Notes under the pieces: model-generated | What the model was told of the DNA's origin: nothing | Databases searched by the model: none | The model's input: only the letters and a program-made list of their open reading frames with translations | Translations under genes and position numbers: made by a program | Assembly (NCBI RefSeq): GCF_052055485.1 | Contig: NZ_CP197171.1 | Location: forward strand, 3,472,001-3,536,000 | Source: Amphibacillus sp052055485 | GTDB taxonomy: Bacteria; Bacillota; Bacilli; Bacillales; Amphibacillaceae | Reading direction: 5' to 3' | DNA length: 64,000 nt | Shown here: one piece after another, positions 46,568 through 55,962 of the stretch | Layout: each line of letters opens with the position of its first letter | Position numbering within the stretch: the stretch's first letter is position 1

Positions 46568-48070
46568 TCACCCAGTATTAGGGTGTGGTGTGAGTAAACC
46601 ATCACCAGCCCCATTACCAGGCTCTGTCGGTTCATTCGGTACAGTTATTAAGTCAAACGGAAATTTAGACGTATCAACTTCTTTGTATTTTAAAATTGTG
46701 CCTCCGGTTATTTCTAGCGTTTCTCCAATAATGACACCTCGTGTTTCATTACCAGATAGATGAATATCAGCGTAAGGTGCAACAATAACTGAATCCATCG
46801 CCGCTCCATTTGCCACAGATACTTTTTCCCCGCCACTGACTAATAACCCCGATCTGCCACCACCGCCACCGAAAGTCACATCAGCATTTTTCACAAAAAT
46901 ATTTGCATTGATATCAACATTTGTAAAATTAATATCATTTGTACCTTCATAATATAAGGTTAATTGATCGATATCTCTATCACGATTAAAACTAGAATAA
47001 GAGCCAAATATAAGGTCATCTTTCACAAATATCGTTAAATTTCCAGAGCCGATAATTTCTATATGTCCATTCGATAAGTATAAGTGATCAAATACTAAGA
47101 CACGATCTTGATGTCCTATATTAATTTTTAACGTATTATTTTGTCCAAATTTACCTTCATTAAAGTGATAATTTTGATCTAAAATTAGTTCGTAATTATC
47201 TGATATATACTCATCTATGTAAATATTACCATTTTTTATGACTTCCATTTTGTTTCCATCTGCATGTTTAATAGTGACATCGTCATGCTCTTCAAAGCTT
47301 GGTGCAGTCGGAAAATGATCAAAATACTGATATAACTTTTCCCAATCATATTCAAAGGCTATATCTGAAGTTTGGGGAGACGTCATATATGGTGGCACAT
47401 CAAAAATAGCTTCAGTTGCTGTTGGGGGTAAATAAATACTTCCCGTTATTCGATTAGCGTCATTAGCATATTTCAAACGATTTTCCTCATCAGTGTCTAA
47501 ATAAAGATCTCCCTCAATACTTCCACTGCCATATAAACTAACCTTATCTTTAACAATGGCCCCAACACCTTCTGGTAACGGCGGCATAACCCCTCCACCA
47601 TTATCCTTTGGTGTCCAATTTACAGTGAACTCTTTAGTAACCACTCGATCCTGTTGTCCAATTTTACCTTCTGAAGTTATCTGATAATTCCTCGGGTTTT
47701 CACCATCCAATCGCTCAATAGTGATGACTGCTTCAGGTTGTTCATCAAAGTTTGCTTCAAAATTTTTATAGTGCGACCCATCGACCTCGTCAAATGCAGT
47801 TTCTATCCCTAAATAAAAATTATCTTGATTCACTTCATTTTCATATGTCGTGACAATAATGTCCTTAATTTCTGCATATGCCTGATTTACACCCGCTTCT
47901 GCAATATAGTAAGTTGATTGGTAATCGCGATCTGTTGCTGTTAGCTGAATATTAGCAAAGGTCATTGTTGCAATAGCAACACCTAAAATAGACAAAACCA
48001 AAAGGGTCATTAAAGCAAGGATTAAGCTGACTCCTGATTCATTATGAAAAATTGACTTTAATCTAAACAT
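46568..48070 (-). CDS. PilX-like pilus protein with large C-terminal domain
   Basis: A 500-residue protein. The N-terminus (NESGVSLILALMTLLVLSILG, preceded by a basic leader) is a PilX-type membrane start without a typical cut glutamate motif. Then comes YYIAEAGVNQAYAEI, common in PilX. The large remainder has repeated beta-strand segments (LYGSGSIEGDLYL, ADVTFGGGGGRSGLLVSGG, IHLSGNETRGVIIGE), which suggests a beta-helix like polymer-forming domains. It ends in a proline/glycine-rich tail. A surface or tip role is inferred. Confidence 0.75.
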   Translation of the reverse strand: MFRLKSIFHNESGVSLILALMTLLVLSILGVAIATMTFANIQLTATDRDYQSTYYIAEAGVNQAYAEIKDIIVTTYENEVNQDNFYLGIETAFDEVDGSHYKNFEANFDEQPEAVITIERLDGENPRNYQITSEGKIGQQDRVVTKEFTVNWTPKDNGGGVMPPLPEGVGAIVKDKVSLYGSGSIEGDLYLDTDEENRLKYANDANRITGSIYLPPTATEAIFDVPPYMTSPQTSDIAFEYDWEKLYQYFDHFPTAPSFEEHDDVTIKHADGNKMEVIKNGNIYIDEYISDNYELILDQNYHFNEGKFGQNNTLKINIGHQDRVLVFDHLYLSNGHIEIIGSGNLTIFVKDDLIFGSYSSFNRDRDIDQLTLYYEGTNDINFTNVDINANIFVKNADVTFGGGGGRSGLLVSGGEKVSVANGAAMDSVIVAPYADIHLSGNETRGVIIGETLEITGGTILKYKEVDTSKFPFDLITVPNEPTEPGNGAGDGLLTPHPNTG

Positions 48071-48081
48071 CTCGAGCTCAC

Positions 48082-48501
48082 CTACCTTCTAAAATAAACA
48101 GCAGTCTCGATTGAAGACTGAGTGCCCCTTTTATTGGGTGTACTTTCAATCGAAATTTCGATCCCATCTTCTGTTAAATTAAATGTTAAGGCTTCAATGA
48201 CAGTACTGATAGCTTGGTTATTTCGTAACAGTGTCGTTCCGTTATGTAAATAAACATTTGAACCAACCGTTAATTTTGTCTCTTCCAATAAAATATAATC
48301 TGCTGTAACAGACCGAAGATCCGTTGTGAGTTGACTTATGACTAGTCTAATTTCTCCCTGTTTATCAACTTCATCAATTTGATAATTAAATTGCCTTTGT
48401 CCAAATAGATGAGCAGACCCCATTAATATGATCAAAATGGATAAAATAGCTAATATACCTAACAATTCAACTAATGTTATACCTCGTTGATTTTTAATCA
48501 T
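48082..48501 (-). CDS. Minor prepilin (PilW/ComG-like)
   Basis: A 139-residue prepilin: leader MIKNQRG cut before ITLVELLGILAILSILIIL, with glutamate at mature position 5. The globular domain has EIRLVISQLTTDLRSVTADY, like PilW/GspJ-type minor pilins. It overlaps the upstream prepilin gene by 8 bp (stop/start overlap). It is a substrate of the prepilin peptidase in this operon. Confidence 0.85.
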   Translation of the reverse strand: MIKNQRGITLVELLGILAILSILIILMGSAHLFGQRQFNYQIDEVDKQGEIRLVISQLTTDLRSVTADYILLEETKLTVGSNVYLHNGTTLLRNNQAISTVIEALTFNLTEDGIEISIESTPNKRGTQSSIETAVYFRR

Positions 48502-48958
48502 CGTTATCTCCTAATCGGTCAAAAAAGAATTTGGTCTCTAACTGCGCTTGTTGCTTATTATCTTGATCAAATATTTTAACTAACAATGTATATAAATCAT
48601 CAATCGTTTCATTCGTATCATTTTCCACAGGTGAAATGTGTATCGTCATCTGGTAGCCCTCTTTAGACAGGGTAAATTCATCTATCAAACCAGTGGATAG
48701 ATGATTATCTGATTGACTACTCAATTGTGAGATTAACTGATCATAATCATAATGATTCGATTGGTTATAAATCTCTTCAACCTGTTGTTGAGCTATGTAC
48801 AAACCATCGATCATCTCTTCAGAAACACTAGTGGTTCGAGCAGAATGAATAAAAAAGGCTAGAAATGTGGTAACGATTATCGATAAAATGACAATGGAGC
48901 CTAATACCTCTACAAGTGTTAAACCCTCCTGATTATAAAGATATCTAAACTTTGTCAT
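48494..48958 (-). CDS. Minor prepilin (PilV-like), first gene of the pilus operon
   Basis: A 154-residue prepilin: leader MTKFRYLYNQEG, then LTLVEVLGSIVILSIIVTTF with the position-5 glutamate. It continues GLYIAQQQVEEIYN, which resembles PilV/GspI minor pilins. It begins the run to pilO. AAAAGGACG is the ribosome-binding site. A hairpin (AGAGGG/CCCTCT) lies in the leader at about 48976-48998. Confidence 0.85.
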   Translation of the reverse strand: MTKFRYLYNQEGLTLVEVLGSIVILSIIVTTFLAFFIHSARTTSVSEEMIDGLYIAQQQVEEIYNQSNHYDYDQLISQLSSQSDNHLSTGLIDEFTLSKEGYQMTIHISPVENDTNETIDDLYTLLVKIFDQDNKQQAQLETKFFFDRLGDNDD

Positions 48959-49213
48959 TTACTCACGTCCTTTTAGAGGGTGTTCAAAAAGCCCTCTGTT
49001 CTCGATACGCCATTTTAAACAGACTTTTTTGAGCACACACTTTTCTAAACAAAATAAAAAGTTACCAAACGAACACTATTAATCATCTTTATTTTTCTTG
49101 ATGTAATAGAAGTGTGGTAACCATGATGAAATAATTTTTTAAATAGGAATTATTACCTGATTCATTTTCTTAATCTTTAGTATAATTCTTTTTCTTCTAA
49201 AGAGCAAGACAAT
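48959..49213 (-). promoter_or_regulatory. Upstream region of the pilus operon
   Basis: Contains a hairpin AGAGGGCTTTTTGAACACCC closing with CT at about 48976-48998, directly before the first prepilin gene. No convincing promoter pair could be fixed. The sequence GGGCTTTTTGAACACCCTC resembles ends of some IS elements, so a small IS remnant is another reading. Confidence 0.4.
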
Positions 49214-50476
49214 TTACTTAATATATTTCCTAACTTTCCCAACAAAATCAAGTGAGCCAGCGACAAAAGTCACTTTTTTCTCTGTTTTTTCTTCAACTAA
49301 TTGATCTAGTACTTCTTGCCAATGATCATTTTGTTTCTTGCTTGAATGATTTGATAATTCAAATAAGCGTTCCGCTTGTTCTGCGCGTTCATGTCCGAAT
49401 GTAGTAAAAATAATTTGGTCAAAATGTGGCTCAAGTAATGTCAACATCTCTGCAATTGGTTTATCTTTGAAAGCGGCAAAAACTAAAGTTTTCTCAACTT
49501 CTTGATAATATTTTTCAACGGTGTTTACAAAAGCAGCGATACTTTCCTGATTGTGCGCGCCATCAATAATGATCACAGGATGATCACGAATTTGTTCAAA
49601 ACGAGCAGGAAGATGGGCTTGACGAATACCTGCTTTGATTTGCTCATCTGTTATTTGAAAATTTAGCTCTTTTAAAATAGAACTCGCTTTAATCGCTAAA
49701 GCCGTGTTAAGAAATTGATGCTCACCCAATAACCGTAATCGTAAAGAAAGCATTTGAAAATCATCTTTATAATAAGGGCGATTTTCAATCCAGATGACTT
49801 GAAATGTATCCCCAAGCTGATCAAGTTTTGCCTTTTTTTCTAAAGCTACTTGTTTAATTATTGCAGTCGCTTGGTCTATCATCTGTCCAACAATCGCTGG
49901 TTTATGCGGTTTAATGATTCCTGCTTTATGTAAAGCTATTTCTTCAATTGTATTACCTAAATAGGCGATATGATCATAATCAATCGATGTAATGATTGCT
50001 ACGATTGGCTCCAATAAATTCGTGGCATCTTCCAGCCCTCCCATTCCTGTTTCAACAACTGAAATATCCGTATGTTCAGCAAAGAATTTAAAAGCAATCG
50101 CCACGATTATTTCAAAATTACTTGCTGGATTATTAGCTTTGTTTAACAAATCTAATTCAGGTACTAATTGATTAGCATAAGCCAAATAAAGTTCATCTGA
50201 AATCGGTTGTCCATTCAACTGAATCATGGCTTGACGATTTGTTAAACTAGGGGATGTAAATGTACCGACTTGATAACCTGCTTCTACTAAGATCGAAGCT
50301 AAATAAGTAACTGTCGAACCTTTCCCATTTGTCCCGGCAACGTGAACAGCTGAGAGATCTGTTTCAGGATGTCCTACACTTTTTAATAAACGATCCATTC
50401 TTGCTAAGCCAGGTTTAATACCAATTTTCTCTCTATTTTCAAAGAAATTCTCTAGTGCTTGTATATTTGGAAACAT
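49214..50476 (-). CDS. folC: Folylpolyglutamate/dihydrofolate synthase
   Basis: A 420-residue Mur-ligase-family enzyme that adds glutamates to folates. The P-loop HVAGTNGKGSTVTYLA, LTNRQAMIQLNGQPIS, the central ATPase motif VVETGMGGLEDATN and C-terminal IIIDGAHNQESIAAF are all present. The ATG at 50476 lies 9 nt after AAGGAG; an ATG two codons earlier is too close. The longer upstream frame is non-coding space after the valS terminator. Its place next to valS and comC is conserved in Bacillus. Confidence 0.95.
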   Translation of the reverse strand: MFPNIQALENFFENREKIGIKPGLARMDRLLKSVGHPETDLSAVHVAGTNGKGSTVTYLASILVEAGYQVGTFTSPSLTNRQAMIQLNGQPISDELYLAYANQLVPELDLLNKANNPASNFEIIVAIAFKFFAEHTDISVVETGMGGLEDATNLLEPIVAIITSIDYDHIAYLGNTIEEIALHKAGIIKPHKPAIVGQMIDQATAIIKQVALEKKAKLDQLGDTFQVIWIENRPYYKDDFQMLSLRLRLLGEHQFLNTALAIKASSILKELNFQITDEQIKAGIRQAHLPARFEQIRDHPVIIIDGAHNQESIAAFVNTVEKYYQEVEKTLVFAAFKDKPIAEMLTLLEPHFDQIIFTTFGHERAEQAERLFELSNHSSKKQNDHWQEVLDQLVEEKTEKKVTFVAGSLDFVGKVRKYIK

Positions 50477-50663
50477 AAACATTAGCTCCTTTTTGTTAGG
50501 ATGTTGCTTAAATTGTACCGAAAATATGTTAGGTTGGGAAGTTAATTTAACATTTAATAGCTGAACCAGCGATAAGTTGTAATTAAAATCTATTAATGCT
50601 TCTTTATAACTTGAAGAAACTTTTATCGCTGAGGAAAAAATCATTTCACTGTTACTGTTTATT

Positions 50664-50695
50664 TGAAAAAGAGCCATCCAATTGTTTGGATAGCT
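50664..50695 (-). terminator. Terminator of valS
   Basis: GAGCTATCCAAACAATTGGATGGCTC followed by TTTTT on the minus strand, six bases after the valS stop codon region. Confidence 0.9.
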
Positions 50696-50704
50696 CAAGT
50701 TCTG

Positions 50705-53350
50705 TTATTGCTTTAATTCTTGGATACGGGTAGCAACTTTTTCACGCTGTTCAAGGTATTCTTGTTCTTTTTGCTTCTCTAGTGCAACTACTTTTTCAGG
50801 TGCTTTTTTGACAAAATTGTCATTGCTTAATTTATTTTGCACACGTTCAACTTCTTTATTTAGCTTTTCTAATTCATTTTCGAGTCGAGCAATTTCTTTT
50901 TCATAATCAATTAATCCTGCTAATGGCAAGTAAAGCTCTGCACCTGTCACAACTGCTGACATGGATTTATCTGGTGCCGTTAGATCAGTGTCAATAAGCA
51001 AACTTTCTGTATGACAGAGGCGCTCAACATAGTGTTGATTTTGTTTTAATTGCTCCGCAATCGCTTGATCATTGGCTTTAATCACCAATTCAACAGGTTT
51101 CGACATTGGTGTATCAACTTCTGCCCGGATATGGCGTACCGCTCGAATAATCGCAACCAAACGCTTCATTTCTGTTGATGCTTGTTCATTTGAGAGTTCC
51201 TCATTGATTTGTGGCCAAGCAGCTTGTGTAATCGATTCACCTTGATGTGGCATGTGCTGCCAGATTTCCTCAGTTACAAATGGCATAAAGGGATGGAGCA
51301 TCCGTAAGATTTGATCAAGCACATAAATAAGGATCGAACAGGTTAATTGCTTGGCTACTTCATCGTCTCCGTAAAGGGGAATTTTAGCCATTTCAATATA
51401 CCAATCACAGAAGTCATCCCAAATAAAGCTGTATAGATAACGACCTACTTCACCGAAATCATAGCGTTCACTATGGCGATTCACTTGATCAATCGTTTCA
51501 TTTAAACGCGTTAAAATCCATTGATCGGCAACGTTTTTTTCTGTGGAAAGATCAATGTCCTCATAAACCATGTCTTCAACGTTCATTAACACAAATCGTG
51601 CAGCATTCCAAATTTTATTAATAAAGTTCCAGGTGGACTCTACCTTTTCCCACTGAAAACGCAAATCTTGTCCTGGAGTTGAGCCTGTGGCTAGAAAATA
51701 GCGTAGTGAATCAGCCCCATATTTCTCAATCACATCCATTGGATCCACACCATTGTTTAATGATTTACTCATCTTTCTACCGTCTGCATCACGTACCAAG
51801 CCATGGATTAGAACATCTTTAAATGGACGCTCTCCAGTAAAATGCTTCGATTGAAAAATCATTCGTGCAACCCAGAAGGCAATAATATCATAACCCGTCA
51901 CAAGTGCATTTGTTGGGAAATAGCGTTTAAATTCTTTGTCCTCTGTATCTGGCCAATTTAAGGTCGAAAACGGCCAAAGGGCGGATGAAAACCATGTATC
52001 TAATACATCCGTATCCTGCTCCCAATTTTCAAGGTCACTTGGCGCTTCTTTACCGACATAAATTTCTCCAGTTTGTTTATGGTACCAGGCTGGAATCCGA
52101 TGTCCCCACCACAACTGTCTTGAAATACACCAATCACGAATATTTTCCATCCAACGTAAATAAGTGCCTTCAAAGCGCTCTGGTACAAAGTTTACTTTTT
52201 CAGCTTGATTATTTTGCAGAGCTAAAGCTTGATCGGCTAATGGCTGCATATGGACAAACCATTGTGTGGACAAATAAGGTTCCACGACAACACCACTACG
52301 CTCTGAATGTCCAACAGAATGGATATGTTCCTCTATTTTGAACAATGTACCCTCTGCTTGCAAATCTTCAACAATTTGTTTCCTGCATTCAAAACGATCG
52401 AGTCCTTCATATTTACTCGCATTTTCATTCATTGTTCCGTCTTCGTTCATGACGAGAACACGCTCTAACTGATGACGGTTACCAATTTCAAAGTCATTCG
52501 GGTCATGGGCAGGAGTGATTTTTACTGCACCTGAACCAAATTCCCTGTCAACATAGTCATCAGCAACGATTTCGAGTTCTCGACCGATAATCGGGAGAAT
52601 GGCTTTCTTACCAATCAGGTGTTGGTATCTTTCATCTTTTGGATGAACAGCAATCGCTGTATCACCTAACATCGTTTCTGGTCGAGTGGTTGCAATTTCA
52701 ATATGGCCTGAACCATCCTTCAATGGATATTTCATATGATAGAAATGACCTGTTACTTCTTCATGAATCACTTCAATATCTGATAGAGCTGTTTTAGTTG
52801 AAGGATCCCAGTTAATAATGTATTCACCACGATAAATTAACCCTTCTTGATAGAGTTTAATAAATACTTCCTGAACAGCTTCTGATAAGCCTTGATCAAG
52901 CGTAAAACGTTCTCTTGAGTAATCCAACCCTAAACCGAGCTTTTCCCATTGCTGGCGGATAAAATCAGCATAGGATTCTTTCCACTCCCAAGCTTTTTCA
53001 AGAAATTTTTCGCGCCCTAAATCATAACGGCTGATTCCTTCTTCCCGAAGTTTTCCTTCGACTTTCGCTTGAGTTGCAATACCCGCGTGGTCCATCCCCG
53101 GTAAATAGAGTACATCATAGCCTTGCATTCGCTTCATCCGTGTAATAATATCTTGAAGTGTTGTATCCCATGCATGACCAATGTGTAATTTCCCTGTCAC
53201 ATTCGGTGGCGGAATCACAACCGTATAGGGTTTTTTCTTGGAGTCACCCGTTGCTTCAAAAAATTTACCCTCTACCCAATATTGATAACGCCCTTCTTCA
53301 ACAGCGTTCGAATCATATTTGGGTGGTAAATTGTGTTTATCCTCTGCCAT
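50705..53350 (-). CDS. valS: Valyl-tRNA synthetase
   Basis: An 881-residue class I synthetase: HIGH signature VTGKLHIGHAWDT, the CP1 editing domain (EIATTRPETMLGDTAIAVHP), KMSKS signature GRKMSKSLNNGVDP, an anticodon-binding domain and the C-terminal valine-type coiled coil (EKEIARLENELEKLNKEV). The ATG at 53350 follows GAGGAGG at 7 nt. The frame continues upstream only through the T-box terminator. Expression is probably controlled by uncharged tRNA-Val through that leader. Confidence 0.98.
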   Translation of the reverse strand: MAEDKHNLPPKYDSNAVEEGRYQYWVEGKFFEATGDSKKKPYTVVIPPPNVTGKLHIGHAWDTTLQDIITRMKRMQGYDVLYLPGMDHAGIATQAKVEGKLREEGISRYDLGREKFLEKAWEWKESYADFIRQQWEKLGLGLDYSRERFTLDQGLSEAVQEVFIKLYQEGLIYRGEYIINWDPSTKTALSDIEVIHEEVTGHFYHMKYPLKDGSGHIEIATTRPETMLGDTAIAVHPKDERYQHLIGKKAILPIIGRELEIVADDYVDREFGSGAVKITPAHDPNDFEIGNRHQLERVLVMNEDGTMNENASKYEGLDRFECRKQIVEDLQAEGTLFKIEEHIHSVGHSERSGVVVEPYLSTQWFVHMQPLADQALALQNNQAEKVNFVPERFEGTYLRWMENIRDWCISRQLWWGHRIPAWYHKQTGEIYVGKEAPSDLENWEQDTDVLDTWFSSALWPFSTLNWPDTEDKEFKRYFPTNALVTGYDIIAFWVARMIFQSKHFTGERPFKDVLIHGLVRDADGRKMSKSLNNGVDPMDVIEKYGADSLRYFLATGSTPGQDLRFQWEKVESTWNFINKIWNAARFVLMNVEDMVYEDIDLSTEKNVADQWILTRLNETIDQVNRHSERYDFGEVGRYLYSFIWDDFCDWYIEMAKIPLYGDDEVAKQLTCSILIYVLDQILRMLHPFMPFVTEEIWQHMPHQGESITQAAWPQINEELSNEQASTEMKRLVAIIRAVRHIRAEVDTPMSKPVELVIKANDQAIAEQLKQNQHYVERLCHTESLLIDTDLTAPDKSMSAVVTGAELYLPLAGLIDYEKEIARLENELEKLNKEVERVQNKLSNDNFVKKAPEKVVALEKQKEQEYLEQREKVATRIQELKQ

Positions 53351-53382
53351 AAAAATAGCCTCCTCATTTTTTATCATCAAAA

Positions 53383-53655
53383 AACCCAATTCATCCTTAA
53401 TTAAAGGACGAATTGGGTTGATCATTCCGTGGTACCACCTTTGTTTATAGCACAAATGCTATACACTTCATTTCGTTTAACGGCGTCTAACCGGCTTAAC
53501 CTACTGATTGATCAAATGTTCAGTTAAACAACATCCAAGGCTACCTTCTGAGACTAGGGACTTAGAAATCTTTCAGCCAATGATTTCCTCTCTAGAAGTA
53601 TCGTCATCATACTCTTCCTCTTCATCGTCATTTATGTTATTCAGTTGCTTATCAA
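53383..53655 (-). promoter_or_regulatory. T-box leader of valS
   Basis: The T-box motif GGTGGTACCACGG (53441-53429) forms the antiterminator. Just downstream is a terminator, AACCCAATTCGTCCTT pairing with AAGGATGAATTGGGTT then T6 (53419-53379). Stem I lies upstream with AGAGAGG and GGCTGAAAG elements. A GTA triplet at 53544-53542 is a candidate valine specifier. This makes valS expression respond to the charge of tRNA-Val. Confidence 0.9.
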
Positions 53656-53657
53656 TT

Positions 53658-53687
53658 ATTTTATCCAATAAACACTATTAAAGTCAA
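53658..53687 (-). promoter_or_regulatory. Promoter of the valS T-box transcript
   Basis: The -35 TTGACT (53687-53682) and -10 TAAAAT (53663-53658), 18 bp apart, lie just upstream of the T-box leader. Confidence 0.7.
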
Positions 53688-53699
53688 TATTCTTTTTCG

Positions 53700-54092
53700 A
53701 ATCTTATACAATTACGGTCTGGATTATTCTCGGTTAATTGATAAAAAGTGTGGTACAACAGATGAATGCCTGCATATAATATAATCAATCAGCCTCAGCA
53801 TAATTTTTTTGGGTAAGCTCGAGAGACGAGTAATTTCAGTACTCCCAAGTCTTTGTAGAAGTAAAACTAAAGATTACTTATACTATATCATTAATAATTC
53901 TTATCTTTTTAGATAGTGAAAAAATTAAGTATATTGCTTATGCCAAGTCCAGGACGTTCAGACGATAGCTGAAACTTCTCATTTAGCAGGAAGCTGACCT
54001 CTGACTGATCATAATATTCACCCCACCCACTACATATATTAGTGGCGGACTTCCGCTGAGCAAATGACGTAGGCTAATGAAAGGGTGACAAA
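53700..54092. other. Gene-free stretch
   Basis: About 390 bases. At 53815-53860 is a weak fragment of the dispersed repeat (AGACGAGTAATTTCAGTACTC). Otherwise nothing recognised. Confidence 0.4.
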
Positions 54093-54281
54093 ATGTTCCG
54101 TAACAATCGATTCCGAATTCCTCCAGAGTTTCGAGAATACTTAGTCATTATTGAGCGCAGCCTCATACCTATCTGTGTCGTACAAATTGTGCGAACCGTT
54201 CTTTTCCCCTCAACACTAGATATGTTTTTACTTGCTGTTTTTATAGGTGTTTATATACTTTTATATCTTGATCTACTTTAA
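54093..54281 (+). CDS. Small conserved-looking membrane protein
   Basis: A 62-residue protein: soluble N-terminus MFRNNRFRIPPEFREYLVII and two hydrophobic segments (LIPICVVQIVRTVLF and LLAVFIGVYILLYLDLL). The ATG is preceded by AAAGGGTG at 5 nt. It lies between spoVID and valS where B. subtilis has ysxE, but is unrelated in size. Function unknown. Confidence 0.6.
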   Translation: MFRNNRFRIPPEFREYLVIIERSLIPICVVQIVRTVLFPSTLDMFLLAVFIGVYILLYLDLL

Positions 54282-54978
54282 GACTCCCACACCAAAAGCC
54301 GCTAGCTCTATGTCTAACGGTTTGACGAGTGGGATTCTTATGTGCTTTACCATTCGCAGTCCATTTCTATTTTGAGCGATTAGCAAATTGTCTTCCTAAC
54401 AGAAGCAACAGTAGACTAGAGCAATCGAATGTCAATTTACATTGTTTTCGAATGCCACTAAAGATTTTAGTAACCTCACTAAAATAAGCGAGGTTTTCCA
54501 TTCAAGAAACTTATAAAAATAAATAAGCGTAGATAAAAAGGTACTGTTTTTTGACTTAATAATCCCATTTTAAGGTGAAGGAACTCACATAACAATATCA
54601 TTAGCAAAGATAGTGCTGTTGCAAAATGTACATCTTGTGACAGCTCTTTTAATACTCACTAATCTTTTGCGCTACGTTTGGACAATGTAAAGAAGATAAG
54701 CTTTGCATTCGATCACGTAAAAACAGATCACATAAATCATCAAGCAGGATGGATTTTAGAATACAATTAAGGCACTTATTCCTGCACGATCAAAGAAATA
54801 AAAGATTTGATTGGCGATCGTCTAAGTCAAACGATGGCATTCGTCAGAAAAAAACTTGGCGATAAGCCAAGTTTTTCTAACCTTGCAAATACTTCATAAC
54901 TTTCTTTAGTGCGACTACTCGCCCCATCGAAACCCATTGTTGCCCCGTGTTTATGGGTAGTTATCTATGATAGATTGT
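54282..54978. repeat. Non-coding stretch with repeat fragments
   Basis: At about 54777-54870 is a sequence matching, in reverse complement, 6405-6500 (shared core GATCAAAG-AATAAAAGAT and CAAACGAT-GCATT). A hairpin AAACTTGGCGATAAGCCAAG lies at 54849-54876. At 54897-54977 is an inverted fragment of the dispersed repeat (CTACTCGCCCCATCGAAACC) with its closing module TTATCTATGATAGA. No intact gene. Confidence 0.6.
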
Positions 54979-55962
54979 CTATTGCGGGAGATAAATAATT
55001 TGACCTTGATGAACAGATGTAACTTCTAATTGATTTGCCCTTTGTAATTTTGCTAAACTAATTTGATACTTTTCTGCGATTTGTTCCAAAGAATCTTCCT
55101 CTTGAACAATATACATCTTCAATTGTGAATATCTCTCATCTTCATCCGTATCTTGATCAAATAAACCAAGTAAATAAGTAGGCTGCTGAACTCGCTCTTC
55201 TTCCTGACTTGCTTTGGCTTCATTTATCGTTATGTTTTCTTTTTCAACCTCTTCAAACTCTTCAACTTCTTCTCTAATTTCTACTTGATCTAGAGCCTCT
55301 TCAATTAATTCCGGTTCTTCTCTTTGCTTAAAAGGTATCACTTTTTCTTCTACGATGTCAGGCTTTGTTTCAATGTCTTCTTTTTCATTTATTAATTCAG
55401 TCTCTTCTTCCTTCACTTTCACATCAAAGTGGATCCGTTGATCTTCAACTAACTCAAGTTCAGAATCTGTTTCAACTTCTGGTTCTATTGGTGTGTCTAC
55501 TATATCAGTTTCTGTTTCACTTTCATTATTATATTCAAGTCCATCAATTTGCACAGTTGCTTCTAATTCTAATTTACGTGCATCAGGTATATAATAATCA
55601 AAGTGATCAATGCTGACCGTTAAATCTTCCAAATTTTTCACTCGTTCATGAGGAATCGAAATATCAATCGGAAAATGATGAAGAAATTCACAAATCCCCT
55701 CTTCATCACGCTCCACTCGTTTAAAATAACGAGATTGTACATCTTCGTAATCCTCCACTTCACTTTGATCATCAACAAAAACAGGTAGATACTCACCCGT
55801 CAAAGCAATAATACCTCGAACGACTACATGATCTGGGCGTGATTCAATTGAAATTTCAGGATCAAGTCCAATACCTAGCATTTCTGAGACGCCTTCATTT
55901 CTATGAAAAAATAACGTTTCAGTTAAATCAAATTGAAATGGCTTTACCTCTTTGTCTGTCAT
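54979..55962 (-). CDS. spoVID: Spore coat morphogenetic protein SpoVID
   Basis: A 327-residue protein. The N-terminal beta-rich domain (FQFDLTETLFFHRNEGVSEM) is typical of SpoVID. A very acidic middle of glutamate-rich segments (about residues 145-270) follows, and a C-terminal LysM domain (VQEEDSLEQIAEKYQISLAK through IYLPQ) binds lipid II or glycan. The ATG at 55962 follows AAAAGGAGG. SpoVID drives coat encasement and recruits SafA, also in this window. It stands where B. subtilis has spoVID, but the neighbouring hem operon is absent. Confidence 0.93.
   Translation of the reverse strand: MTDKEVKPFQFDLTETLFFHRNEGVSEMLGIGLDPEISIESRPDHVVVRGIIALTGEYLPVFVDDQSEVEDYEDVQSRYFKRVERDEEGICEFLHHFPIDISIPHERVKNLEDLTVSIDHFDYYIPDARKLELEATVQIDGLEYNNESETETDIVDTPIEPEVETDSELELVEDQRIHFDVKVKEEETELINEKEDIETKPDIVEEKVIPFKQREEPELIEEALDQVEIREEVEEFEEVEKENITINEAKASQEEERVQQPTYLLGLFDQDTDEDERYSQLKMYIVQEEDSLEQIAEKYQISLAKLQRANQLEVTSVHQGQIIYLPQ

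Noticed and set aside
50477..50698. N-terminal extension of FolC by 74 residues
   Set aside because: It covers the valS terminator and lacks folate-synthase similarity; the start at 50476 follows AAGGAG at correct spacing.
53351..53455. Longer valS with 35 extra N-terminal residues
   Set aside because: The added codons are the T-box terminator and antiterminator; a strong ribosome-binding site precedes the ATG at 53350.
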